Origin: Nitrospiraceae bacterium UBA2600
GTDB lineage: Bacteria > Nitrospirota > Thermodesulfovibrionia > Thermodesulfovibrionales > Thermodesulfovibrionaceae
Assembly: GCA_002339325.1 (NCBI GenBank)
Contig: DDKK01000040.1
Location: forward strand, 1 to 64,000
Direction: 5' to 3'
Length of the DNA: 64,000 bases
Each line of letters starts with the position of its first letter. The first letter of the stretch is position 1. Below the pieces are notes generated by a model. The model had not been told where the DNA came from, did no database searches, and was given only the letters and a program-made list of their open reading frames with translations. This document shows positions 54,796 through 62,744 of the stretch, one piece after another. The translations under genes and the position numbers were made by a program.

Positions 54796-55020
54796 GAATT
54801 TTTAAATTTTGTCAAAATTACAGACAATCCGGTTGAGGAATTTTTAAAGAGATTTTTTACTATTAATCTTGATTCACCAACTTCAATAATTGTAACTTCT
54901 ATCATTGAAAGTTTAAAATGTAAGATCTATGAAAATGAAATAATTATTCAGGAACTTACACAACAGAGAGAGATTTTAAATACATTGAATATTATAGTGC
55001 CTAAAAAGTCTGGAATTTAG
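54796..55020 (+). pseudogene. Duplicated 3' remnant of a related transposase
   Basis: Directly after the transposase stop the same frame stays open to 55020. Bases 54912-55020 repeat 54684-54795 with scattered changes and one lost codon, encoding a second SLKCKIYENEIIIQELTQQR...KKSGI tail. The preceding 115 bases (KITDNPVEEFLKRFFTINLD) do not match the intact copy. Looks like recombination between two IS relatives. Confidence 0.7.
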
Positions 55021-55163
55021 GATTTTCAAAATCAGGTTCCTCTCTTTTTTTCTTCTCTCTTTCATTATAGGGTTTGTTTATTTTGGCAAAACAATTTTAC
55101 CCTATCGAGGCTTCCTTCTAAAAATTATTTTGGACAGATGTGAAATCTAATTAATCTTTATTT

Positions 55164-55192
55164 GCCGATGGGGAACCTTTAGCCTCATCGGC
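55164..55192. other. Hairpin upstream of hicBA
   Basis: GCCGATGGGG (55164-55173) faces CCTCATCGGC (55183-55192), a 10-bp stem with one mismatch and a 9-nt loop, between the IS right end and the hicB promoter. It could stop IS read-through or be a HicB operator; the T-run is weak. Confidence 0.35.
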
Positions 55193-55229
55193 TCTCAAAT
55201 TTCATATAGAAAAATAAAACAATTTTTGC

Positions 55230-55235
55230 TATACT
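55230..55235 (+). promoter_or_regulatory. Extended -10 promoter for hicBA
   Basis: TG-C-TATACT at 55227-55235, six bases before the hicB ATG at 55242, so the predicted transcript starts at the ATG (leaderless). No Shine-Dalgarno is seen. Confidence 0.5.
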
Positions 55236-55241
55236 TTTTAC

Positions 55242-55451
55242 ATGAAGCTAACTGTAATCATAGAAAAAGATGAACACGGATATTTCGCATACTGTCCAGA
55301 ATTCAAAGGTTGTATGTCTCAGGGAGATTCTTTTGATGAGGCTATGGCTAACATTAAAGAAGCAATTGAACTTTATCTTGAAACACTCACAGAAGAAGAA
55401 AAAAAAGGACTCTTAAGAAAAGAAATACATACCTCTACCGTAGAGGTTTAA
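55242..55451 (+). CDS. hicB: HicB-like antitoxin
   Basis: 69 residues: KLTVIIEKDEHGYFAYCPEFKGCMSQGDSFDEAMANIKEAI is the HicB partial-RNase-H fold (described at about residues 2-42). There is no C-terminal DNA-binding domain, so it is the minimal form. HicB neutralises HicA by protein contact. It is followed 1 bp later by hicA, antitoxin first. Confidence 0.88.
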   Translation: MKLTVIIEKDEHGYFAYCPEFKGCMSQGDSFDEAMANIKEAIELYLETLTEEEKKGLLRKEIHTSTVEV

Positions 55452-55452
55452 G

Positions 55453-55647
55453 TTGCCAAAACTTCCACGGTTAACTGCTCAGGAAGCCGAATCTATCTTA
55501 CTTAAAGCAGGCTTTCAACTTATAAGAACAAAAGGAAGCCATAGAATCTACATGAAAGAAGATAAAAGAATCGTTATCCCTTTTCATGCTGGTAAAACTC
55601 TGCATCCAAAAATTGTAAAAGAAATATTTGAGGCTTTAGAAGATTAA
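55453..55647 (+). CDS. hicA: HicA-like mRNA interferase toxin
   Basis: 64 residues of the dsRBD-like HicA fold: RLTAQEAESILLKAGFQLIRTKGSHRIYM with the catalytic His at residue 30 in GSHRIY, then VIPFHAGKTLHPKIVKEI. It would cleave mRNA ribosome-independently when free of HicB. It starts with TTG just after the hicB stop, with AGAGG upstream. Confidence 0.88.
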   Translation: MPKLPRLTAQEAESILLKAGFQLIRTKGSHRIYMKEDKRIVIPFHAGKTLHPKIVKEIFEALED

Positions 55648-55711
55648 TCCATCAGGTATTATAGTTTCAGATTGCCAAAATACAATTTCTCTTTGTAAAT
55701 CAATATTTTAC

Positions 55712-55735
55712 ACTGGCAAAGGGCTTTTTGCCAGT
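55712..55735. other. Hairpin with flanking direct repeats downstream of hicA
   Basis: Perfect 9-bp stem ACTGGCAAA/TTTGCCAGT, 6-nt loop, no T-run behind it. TTGCCAAAAT occurs on both sides (about 55673 and 55738). In the 55648-55787 stretch no gene is seen. It may help end hicBA transcription or be an old repeat end. Confidence 0.4.
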
Positions 55736-55787
55736 CATTGCCAAAATGCCAATCTAACCATCCAAACTTCATTACTTAAATGTTATA

Positions 55788-55985
55788 TCACTGCTATCCA
55801 AAATAATTTAAATTCATAGAATCATCCCTTATAAAGCAAGGCTTTTAGACAGGTTAATCCGTGTTTTGAAAATCAGGTTACCCCTCTTTTTTTACTCTCT
55901 CTTTCATTATAGGGTTTGTGTATTTTGGCAAAACAATTTTACCCTATCGAGGCTTCCTTCTAAAAATTATTTTGGACAGATGTGA
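55788..55985. mobile_element. MITE: internally deleted derivative of the adjacent IS (198 bp)
   Basis: Left part TCACTGCTATCCAAAATAAT through TAATCCGTGTTTT matches the IS left end (53162-53250) with few differences. Right part AAAATCAGGTTACCCCTC through GGACAGATGTGA matches the IS right end (about 55026-55143). The join is near 55862. No transposase sequence remains; it lies in the same orientation as the IS. Confidence 0.82.
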
Positions 55986-56091
55986 GTCTCCGATATTTTT
56001 CATTACTACTGTTTCCCTTAATTGCAAAGAAGCTGAGCGGGAGGCAAAGTAATACAAGGAAATATTGTTTTCATAAAGGAGTAGTTTTTGT

Positions 56092-56097
56092 TAAAAT
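56092..56097 (+). promoter_or_regulatory. Extended -10 promoter for the chelatase-cyclase operon
   Basis: TG-T-TAAAAT at 56089-56097, same form as the slipin promoter, with predicted start near 56104, in front of the CbiX-like gene. Confidence 0.45.
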
Positions 56098-56127
56098 GAA
56101 GACGCAGCAAAAATGGGGAAATTGCCA

Positions 56128-56511
56128 ATGGATAGAGTTATAATTGTATCGCACGGTAGCCTTAAAAAAGAGGCTAATAATCTACAGAAGTTGACTGAGC
56201 TTGTAAGTAAAAAAATATCATTCAACTTGGAAAATATAAAGCATGCCTATCTACAACATGCCACTCCATCAGTAGAGGATACGATAAGGCAATGCATTAA
56301 TGAAGGAGCTATGAAAATTATTATTTTCCCCCTTTTCATATCCTCTGGCAAACACGTAAAAAATGATATCCCTGAAATCATATCGAAATTCAAAAAGGAA
56401 ACCCCCCATATTGACATAGTTTATACAGAACCATTAGGTCTCGATGAAAAGATAGCAGAGATAATTGCAGAAAGAATAAAAGAAGCCATAAAATCAGGCG
56501 ATGAACCTATC
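56128..56511 (+). CDS. CbiX/sirohydrochlorin ferrochelatase-like protein (reading to stop at 56514)
   Basis: The coding frame runs to the stop ending at 56514. Start chosen at ATG 56128 because GGGGAA lies 7 nt before it; ATG 56113 lacks one. About 128 residues: VIIVSHGSLKKEAN (His9) and FPLFISSGKHVKNDIPE (His76) are the two metal-binding histidine motifs of class II chelatases. Single-domain CbiX proteins insert Fe or Co into sirohydrochlorin, here suitable for siroheme of sulfite reductase. The end overlaps the cyclase gene by 14 bp, so the two are cotranscribed. Confidence 0.8.
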
Positions 56512-58594
56512 TAAGCGAAAATCTTTTACTGCTATTTTTGCAATCGCATTTATTTCATTTTTTATATCCTTTATAATGTATCTTTTTGATTTTTTTAAGA
56601 CTTTTGAATATAGCATCTACGATTTGCTGTCAAGAAATATAAATACTACAAAGAAGTCAGAAGCTATATATCTTATATACATCGACCAGACGAGCCTTGA
56701 AGAGTTAAGTAAGCAAGGTATCACATGGCCGTGGCCAAGACAGATTTATGCCCCTATTATAGATTTCCTCTCAGAGGCCGATGCGGTTTTTATTGATATT
56801 TTATTTACTGAAAGTTCATCTTACGGCGTAGAGGATGACATTATTTTGGCAGAATCCATAAAAAAGGCAGGAAATGTTTATTTGCCTGTAGCTTTATCGA
56901 AAGCTAAAAGAGATTTTGATGAAAAATATTTAGATAAGATTTCTACACCTACTTATTTGGCTAAAGATTACGGCTTTCAATCTGCCATATTTCCTATCGA
57001 ACCTTTAAAAAATAATGCAAAAGGGTTAGGAAATGTGAGCATATGGCCAGATGAAGACGGCGTTTATAGGCGAGTGCAACTTTTTTTCAGAATAAAAGAA
57101 CATGTAATTCCAAATTTCGTAATGACTTACATGATACAAAGAAAACAAGTTCAAGTTAGAGAAAATTCAGTATTACTTGGAGATGTAGTTATTCCTCTTT
57201 ATCATAACAGCCTTCTTTTAAAGTATTCCTCTGACAAACAGCCTTTCAGAGTATATTCCTTCGCAGAAGTTCTATTTTCTGCAACTTCTCCAGTTAATAG
57301 CTCTGAGATAAAAAAGGAGACTTTCAGAGGGAAAAAGGTTTTTATAGGTCTTTCTGCAGCAGGGCTTTTTGACCTAAAACCTACACCTGTATCAAATAAA
57401 ACTCCCGGAGTATTTGTCCATGCTACCACTTTGGCAAACCTTATCGAGAGGGATTTTTTCAGAATCTTTCCGAAAGCTTTAGTTTTGACAATTGCCTTTA
57501 TTGTATCCCTCATTGTCTCTTTTATATTCATAAGACAGCATTCAATGAAAATAAATCTTCTGTCATTCTTAGGGATACTAATGCTGCTTAGTTTTTCCGA
57601 AATAATTTTCTTTAGATTTTCTATTTATATGGATTTTCTTCCATCCTTTATAGCTCTCATGAGCAGCTCCATTCTCTCGTTAATTTACAGTTATGCTACA
57701 GAAGGAAGAGAAAAAAGCTTTATTAAAAAAACTTTTTTACAGTATATGGACAAACGAATTGTCGAACATCTTCTTGCCAACCCTGAATTAATATCTGCAG
57801 GAGGACAGAAGAAGACTGTTACCGTTTTCTTTGCAGACATAGCAGGTTTTACCACTATCTCAGAAAAACTCTCTGCCGAAGAAACGGCCATGATGTTACA
57901 CCGAGTGCTTAATCGATTGACAGAGGTGGTGATAAAAAATTATGGAGTAGTTGATAAATACATAGGAGACTGCATAATGGCTTTTTGGGGAGCACCTCTT
58001 AAAACTGAAGAAGACGAGGTAAATGCCTGCAGAACTGCCTTAGAGTGCATGGATGCCTTAAAGGAAATTAATAAAGAATTTGTGAGAGAAGGCTTGCCCC
58101 AAATCAATATAAGAATTGGTATTCACACGGGCGATGTTGTCGTTGGCAACATAGGCAGCGATAGGCTTTTTAATTATACCGTCATAGGAGATACTGTTAA
58201 TATTGCTTCAAGACTTGAGTCGGCAAATAAGTTTTTTAAGACCAAAATTATAATCAGCGAGGATACTTTCTATATGATATCCGATAGATTTATTGTAAGG
58301 CAGCTTGGAATAATAACAGTAAAGGGAAAAACAAGGCCTATAGGAATATATGAATTACTATCTGACACAGAAAAGGCTGACCAGAAGGTTATTGATTTTG
58401 CAGAAAAATTTAATCGAGCCTTTGCTCTTTTTAAAGATAAAAAATGGGATGAATCAAGGGAGATATTCAAGTTATTAATCGGTGATTTTTCCAATGATTT
58501 TCCAACCCAATTTTATCTTAAAAAAATTGAAGAATTGAGTGAAGCCAGAGAGTTGACAGAAAACTGGTTTGTTGTTAAAATTGAAGAGAAATGA
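56501..58594 (+). CDS. CHASE2-domain class III adenylate/guanylate cyclase
   Basis: 697 residues. TM1 (about 9-31), an extracytoplasmic CHASE2 sensor (about 32-320; AIYLIYIDQTSLEEL, WPWPRQIYAPII, DAVFIDILF), three membrane helices (about 325-405), then a class III catalytic domain: TVFFADIAGFTTISEKL, DKYIGDCIMAFWG, RIGIHTGDVVVGNIG, FNYTVIGDTVNIASRLE (about 440-575). Metal Asp residues, the adenine-type Lys and the Asn/Arg pair are present, with Thr at the second specificity position, common in bacterial cAMP formers. A helical tail follows. An external signal is converted to cAMP; the ligand is unknown. Confidence 0.9.
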   Translation: MNLSKRKSFTAIFAIAFISFFISFIMYLFDFFKTFEYSIYDLLSRNINTTKKSEAIYLIYIDQTSLEELSKQGITWPWPRQIYAPIIDFLSEADAVFIDILFTESSSYGVEDDIILAESIKKAGNVYLPVALSKAKRDFDEKYLDKISTPTYLAKDYGFQSAIFPIEPLKNNAKGLGNVSIWPDEDGVYRRVQLFFRIKEHVIPNFVMTYMIQRKQVQVRENSVLLGDVVIPLYHNSLLLKYSSDKQPFRVYSFAEVLFSATSPVNSSEIKKETFRGKKVFIGLSAAGLFDLKPTPVSNKTPGVFVHATTLANLIERDFFRIFPKALVLTIAFIVSLIVSFIFIRQHSMKINLLSFLGILMLLSFSEIIFFRFSIYMDFLPSFIALMSSSILSLIYSYATEGREKSFIKKTFLQYMDKRIVEHLLANPELISAGGQKKTVTVFFADIAGFTTISEKLSAEETAMMLHRVLNRLTEVVIKNYGVVDKYIGDCIMAFWGAPLKTEEDEVNACRTALECMDALKEINKEFVREGLPQINIRIGIHTGDVVVGNIGSDRLFNYTVIGDTVNIASRLESANKFFKTKIIISEDTFYMISDRFIVRQLGIITVKGKTRPIGIYELLSDTEKADQKVIDFAEKFNRAFALFKDKKWDESREIFKLLIGDFSNDFPTQFYLKKIEELSEARELTENWFVVKIEEK

Positions 58595-59058
58595 ATTATA
58601 GGTTAATCATAACTCTCACCTTTCTCATATTATTAATCTCCTCAGTAGCTTTTGCAGAAACGATGACAGTAATAACAAAAACGAATGTTATCAGAGAAAC
58701 TCCCCGATTTTTCGGTCCTGTAAAAGCTTATGTAAAATACGGAGATGTAATTGAAGCTCTAAGCAGAGATGGAGATTGGTTTAGAGTAAGATTTAGAAAT
58801 ATAACAGGCTTTATCCATAAAACAGCTGTCGAGAAAAGAACCGTGTCTGTTTCAGCAACAAATAATCAAAGAACAGGAGTTTCAGAAGGAGAGATTACTC
58901 TCGCAGGAAAGGGGTTCAATCCCCAAGTGGAAAGAGCCTACAGAAACAAGTATCCCCAGATGAGATACGACCTTGTTGATAGAGTTGAAAGATACAACGC
59001 TTCTGAAGCAGATTTGGTTTCATTCATAAGAGCGGGAGGACTTACGGAGCCGAGATGA
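58591..59058 (+). CDS. Secreted SH3-domain protein
   Basis: 155 residues: signal peptide 1 to about 22 (cleavage after VAFA), then one bacterial SH3 domain (about 25-85; TNVIRETPRFFGPVKAYVKYGDVIEAL, FIHKTAVE). The C-terminal third is a charged helical region without known motif. It acts in the periplasm, perhaps binding peptidoglycan. 4-bp ATGA overlaps join it to both the cyclase and the protease gene. Confidence 0.82.
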   Translation: MNYRLIITLTFLILLISSVAFAETMTVITKTNVIRETPRFFGPVKAYVKYGDVIEALSRDGDWFRVRFRNITGFIHKTAVEKRTVSVSATNNQRTGVSEGEITLAGKGFNPQVERAYRNKYPQMRYDLVDRVERYNASEADLVSFIRAGGLTEPR

Positions 59059-59912
59059 GAAGTAAGATTTTTTCAATTATAATTCTAATTCTTTTCTTAG
59101 CTTCATGCAAAACAATGGACATGGATAAGGCAATAGACATGACTTTTACGGTCATTCAAGAGACCTCAAAGGCTTCCCGTCCAATCTCCGATGAAGAGGA
59201 ATATTTTGTCGGCAGAGCAGTAGCGGCAAGACTATTTCAATCTTATCCTTTACTTGAAAACAGCCGACTGACAAATTACGTAAATTTAATCGGCAACACA
59301 GTAGCTCTTAATTCAGAAAAACCATTTACTTACGGTGGCTATCACTTTGCAATACTGGACACCAACGAGATAAATGCATTTGCCTGTCCTGGCGGTATAA
59401 TCATGATAACAAGAGGAATGATTAATCTTGCCAATAACGAAGATGAACTTGCCGCAATTCTTGCCCATGAGATAGCCCATATAAACAATAGAGACGGTAT
59501 AGAGTCAATAAAACAGGCTCGATGGACTGAAGCCCTTACTGTAATCGGCACAAAAGCAGCAAAACAGTATGGTTCAGAAGACCTCGTTAAGCTGGTAAAT
59601 ATTTTTGAAGGTTCAATAGATGATGTCCTGAAAACTCTTGTAGTAAATGGTTATAGCAGGACACAAGAATACGCTGCTGACGAAAAAGCTCTAATATATC
59701 TTGCAAAAGCTGGCTACAATCCAGAGGCTCTTTTAAATGTTTTAAACAAATTGAAAGCTCAGGAAAGAATATCAAATACGGGATTTCTTAAAACCCATCC
59801 TGACAACGAAGACAGAATAACAAACATTAAGAATAAAATCCCTGAAGTTAACACTGACCTTAAAGCCTTTCAGAATAGGACTGCCAGGTTCAATTCTTAT
59901 CTGAGGAGATAA
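59055..59912 (+). CDS. M48-family metalloprotease lipoprotein
   Basis: 285 residues: lipobox LFLASC (Cys18), then a zinc protease with LAAILAHEIAHINNRDG (His138-Glu139-His142) and the third ligand in SRTQEYAADEKAL (about residue 208). The TPR domain of BepA is absent, so it is a LoiP/YggG-like short form. It likely degrades misfolded envelope proteins at the inner face of the outer membrane. It is last in the chelatase-cyclase-SH3 operon. Confidence 0.9.
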   Translation: MRSKIFSIIILILFLASCKTMDMDKAIDMTFTVIQETSKASRPISDEEEYFVGRAVAARLFQSYPLLENSRLTNYVNLIGNTVALNSEKPFTYGGYHFAILDTNEINAFACPGGIIMITRGMINLANNEDELAAILAHEIAHINNRDGIESIKQARWTEALTVIGTKAAKQYGSEDLVKLVNIFEGSIDDVLKTLVVNGYSRTQEYAADEKALIYLAKAGYNPEALLNVLNKLKAQERISNTGFLKTHPDNEDRITNIKNKIPEVNTDLKAFQNRTARFNSYLRR

Positions 59913-60015
59913 TACGATATATTTTTTGTCGTTTTTTTACTGAAGTTTCATGTCATAAGTTTGTGTATCTTAGAGAGAATCAGAGCGTTAATTTACTAAA
60001 GTCCTCCCAATTTTT

Positions 60016-60021
60016 TATAAT
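60016..60021 (+). promoter_or_regulatory. -10 element for rpiB-glyA
   Basis: Perfect TATAAT ending 7 bp before the rpiB ATG (60029), so transcription should begin at or just before the start codon: a leaderless mRNA with no Shine-Dalgarno. The -35 is poor (TTACTA at 17-bp spacing). Confidence 0.55.
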
Positions 60022-60028
60022 ACTCAAC

Positions 60029-60481
60029 ATGAAGATAGCCATTGGTGCAGACCATGCAGGATTTGAGCTTAAAGAGCTATTGTCTAAATTAATAAAAGAA
60101 TCAGGCCATGAACTAACTGATATGGGCACGGGCTCGAATTGTTCTGTTGACTATCCAGACTTTGCAGAGGCCGTTGCTAAAGCTGTTTCAGAGGGAAGAT
60201 ACGAAAGAGGTGTTCTCATATGTGGCACAGGAATTGGAATGTCTATTGTGGCAAACAAATTTAAAAATATAAGGGCAGCCCTTTGCAACGACCTTTTTAC
60301 CGCAAAAATGTCAAGACTTCATAACGACGCCAACATACTCTGCATGGGGGCGAGAGTCATAGGAACAGGACTTGCAAAGGAGATATTGCTTACGTGGCTC
60401 AATACAGAATTTGAAGGTAATAGACATCTAAAGAGAGTTGAGAAAATAAATCTCATAGAAAGGAAGGTTGTTGATAAATGA
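60029..60481 (+). CDS. rpiB: Ribose-5-phosphate isomerase B
   Basis: 150 residues from ATG 60029: [18 protein letters not shown] is the standard RpiB N-terminus, so an upstream in-frame extension to 59963 is rejected. [14 protein letters not shown] (active Cys about residue 67) and [17 protein letters not shown] follow. It interconverts ribulose-5- and ribose-5-phosphate, feeding PRPP. The stop overlaps glyA by 4 bp, a common rpiB-glyA pairing. Confidence 0.95.
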   Translation: MKIAIGADHAGFELKELLSKLIKESGHELTDMGTGSNCSVDYPDFAEAVAKAVSEGRYERGVLICGTGIGMSIVANKFKNIRAALCNDLFTAKMSRLHNDANILCMGARVIGTGLAKEILLTWLNTEFEGNRHLKRVEKINLIERKVVDK

Positions 60482-61716
60482 AGATGAAAAGCTTAAGGGA
60501 AGTAGATGCAGAGATTTACTCTTTAATTCAGAAAGAGAAAAAGAGAGAGAACGACAAGATTCTCATGATTGCCTCTGAAAACTATGCAAGCAGGGCAGTC
60601 ATGGAAGCTCAGGGTTCTGTCTTTACAAATAAATATGCCGAAGGTTATCCCGGCAGAAGATACTATGGTGGATGTCAATATGCCGATGAAGTTGAAAGGC
60701 TTGCCCAAGAGAGAGCAAAGGAGCTTTTCAAAGTAGAACATGTAAATGTTCAGCCTCATTCAGGCAGTCAGGCAAACATGGCAGTATACTTTGCTTTTCT
60801 ACAACCGGGAGACACGATAATGGGAATGAGCTTAACTCACGGAGGACACCTTTCTCATGGTTCTCCTGTTAATTTTACAGGCAAGCTCTACAAAACAGTA
60901 TTTTATGGAGTAGACAAAGACACTGGATATATAAACATGGACGAAGTAAGAAAACTCGCCCATGAATACAGACCAAAAATAATAATTACCGGTGCAAGCG
61001 CCTATCCAAGAATAATTGATTTCAAAGCCTTCTCCGAGATTGCCAAAGAGGTGGGAGCATATCTCATGGCTGATATTGCCCATATTGCTGGTTTAGTTGC
61101 CACAGGAATTCATCCTTCTCCCTCTGAACACTCAGATTTCATAACCACAACGACTCATAAAACTTTGAGAGGTCCCAGAGGTGGTGTGGTCATGTGCAGA
61201 GCAGACCATGCTAAAGCTATAGATAAGGCTGTTTTCCCTGGTATACAGGGTGGTCCTCTTGTGCATGTAATTGCTGCAAAGGCCGTGGCATTTAAGGAAG
61301 CTCTGTCAGAGGATTTTAAAGAGTATCAGAGAAGAGTTGTAAAAAATGCAAAAGCCCTTGCCGATGCTTTGAAAAAGAGAGGATTCAAGCTTGTCTCAGG
61401 TGGAACAGATAATCACCTCATGCTTGTTGACCTGACAAATATGAATTTAACGGGAAAAGAAGTTGAGGAGGCTCTTGATAAAGCGGGAATAACAGTTAAT
61501 AAAAACACCATTCCCTTTGATACTAAGCCACCAACGGTTACCTCAGGTATAAGAATTGGAACTCCTTGTGTGACAACGAGGGGAATGGGAGAAGAGGAAA
61601 TGGAAGAGATTGCAGAGATTATTTATATGGTTGTAAGAAACATATCAAATAACTCTGTCCTAATGGAAATGAAGAAAAAAGTTCAGACATTATGTAAAAG
61701 ATTTCCAGTCTATTAA
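60478..61716 (+). CDS. glyA: Serine hydroxymethyltransferase
   Basis: 412 residues, PLP enzyme converting serine to glycine and methylene-[37 protein letters not shown] (described at about residues 31-64), [14 protein letters not shown], and the PLP lysine in [14 protein letters not shown] (about 226) are intact. It supplies one-carbon units for purH. The start is ATG in the rpiB overlap; the end overlaps the convergent dehydrogenase gene by 4 bp. Confidence 0.97.
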   Translation: MKMKSLREVDAEIYSLIQKEKKRENDKILMIASENYASRAVMEAQGSVFTNKYAEGYPGRRYYGGCQYADEVERLAQERAKELFKVEHVNVQPHSGSQANMAVYFAFLQPGDTIMGMSLTHGGHLSHGSPVNFTGKLYKTVFYGVDKDTGYINMDEVRKLAHEYRPKIIITGASAYPRIIDFKAFSEIAKEVGAYLMADIAHIAGLVATGIHPSPSEHSDFITTTTHKTLRGPRGGVVMCRADHAKAIDKAVFPGIQGGPLVHVIAAKAVAFKEALSEDFKEYQRRVVKNAKALADALKKRGFKLVSGGTDNHLMLVDLTNMNLTGKEVEEALDKAGITVNKNTIPFDTKPPTVTSGIRIGTPCVTTRGMGEEEMEEIAEIIYMVVRNISNNSVLMEMKKKVQTLCKRFPVY

Positions 61717-62744
61717 AAGTTAATTATACATTTAAGTGAGTCTTTTGCAAGAGCTGTTATTTCATAGGCTTTTTTTGTGTCATCGAGGTTAAATCGATGA
61801 GTTATTAACAGTTCGCTTCGAACTATTTTTCTCTCAATAAAATTAAGAGCTGTTTTCATGTCTTCTGGCCCGCAAGAGTAACTTGTTGTTATGGTTATGT
61901 CTTTGAAATAAAGGTCGTTGACTGACAAAAGCAGTCTTTCATCAGGAGGAGTGGGAGTAAAAATCAGCAGAGTTCCACCTCTTGACACAAGCCTTAATGA
62001 TTGGGCAATTAGTTCAGTTTTTCCAGGCCCTACTATTACAGCTTGAGCCATCATTCCATTGGTTAAGGCAGATAATTTTTCGACTACATCTTCTTTTGAT
62101 GCATCTATGACGAAGTCTGCACCTGCCTGTAAAGCTTTTTCAAGTCTAAAAGGAACAATGTCAACTCCTATTAATTTTTCCCCTCCGAATTCTCTCGCAA
62201 GCATAAGATGAATCTGCCCCATCACACCAAGACCTATTACTACTAACGTATCGCCTTTTCTGATATTTACTCGCCTTAGCGATTTCACAACACAGGCAGT
62301 GGGTTCTACAAGAGCAGCTTCTTCAAAGGATATGTTATCGGGAATTTTAAGGGTATCGTTTATTAAGTTTTCATAGGGAAGAATAATATATTCAGAAAGA
62401 CCGCCAGGTATTATCTTTGAATTTCTCCATGTTTCACATTGGACATAATCACCTCTTTTACAGAAAAAACAACTCATACAGGGTGCATGATGATGAACAA
62501 CAACCCTGTCTCCTTCTTTTAGGTTTGTCTTCTCTTTTACTTCATCTCCTATTTTTACAATTTCCCCTGAAATTTCATGTCCCAATACAAGGGGAGCTTT
62601 TTTCTCTATATACCAAGGCATTACATCGCCAGAGCATATACCGCAGGCTTTTACCTTTACCAGAGCCTCTCTTGATGAAGGCTCTGGTAAAGGGATTTTC
62701 TCGATTCTTATATCGCCAAATCTGTATAATTTTGCTACTTTCAA
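61713..62744 (-). CDS. Zinc-dependent medium-chain alcohol/threonine-type dehydrogenase
   Basis: 343 residues. Catalytic zinc site C-x-I-C-S-G-D near residue 36 and [15 protein letters not shown] (about 55-69); structural zinc [15 protein letters not shown] (about 90-104); Rossmann [16 protein letters not shown] (about 173-188). Resembles sorbitol/threonine dehydrogenases; substrate unknown. It starts with TTG immediately after the chemoreceptor stop, with AAAGG in the overlap region, so it is coupled to that gene, an unusual partner. Confidence 0.88.
   Translation of the reverse strand: MKVAKLYRFGDIRIEKIPLPEPSSREALVKVKACGICSGDVMPWYIEKKAPLVLGHEISGEIVKIGDEVKEKTNLKEGDRVVVHHHAPCMSCFFCKRGDYVQCETWRNSKIIPGGLSEYIILPYENLINDTLKIPDNISFEEAALVEPTACVVKSLRRVNIRKGDTLVVIGLGVMGQIHLMLAREFGGEKLIGVDIVPFRLEKALQAGADFVIDASKEDVVEKLSALTNGMMAQAVIVGPGKTELIAQSLRLVSRGGTLLIFTPTPPDERLLLSVNDLYFKDITITTSYSCGPEDMKTALNFIERKIVRSELLITHRFNLDDTKKAYEITALAKDSLKCIINF

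Larger units (their letters stand above)
53162..55143 (+). mobile_element. Insertion sequence with DDE transposase (IS4/IS1634-like), about 1.98 kb
   Basis: Terminal inverted repeats: the left end reads CACTGCTGTCCAAAATAAT, and the right end, reverse complemented, TCACATCTGTCCAAAATAAT. A single transposase fills the interior, followed by a duplicated 3' fragment. The subterminal regions recur nearly unchanged in the MITE at 55788-55985. No target-site duplication is evident. Confidence 0.8.

Noticed and set aside
59963..60028. N-terminal extension of RpiB
   Set aside because: The family begins [11 protein letters not shown]; the extension spans the TATAAT -10 element and has no ribosome site.
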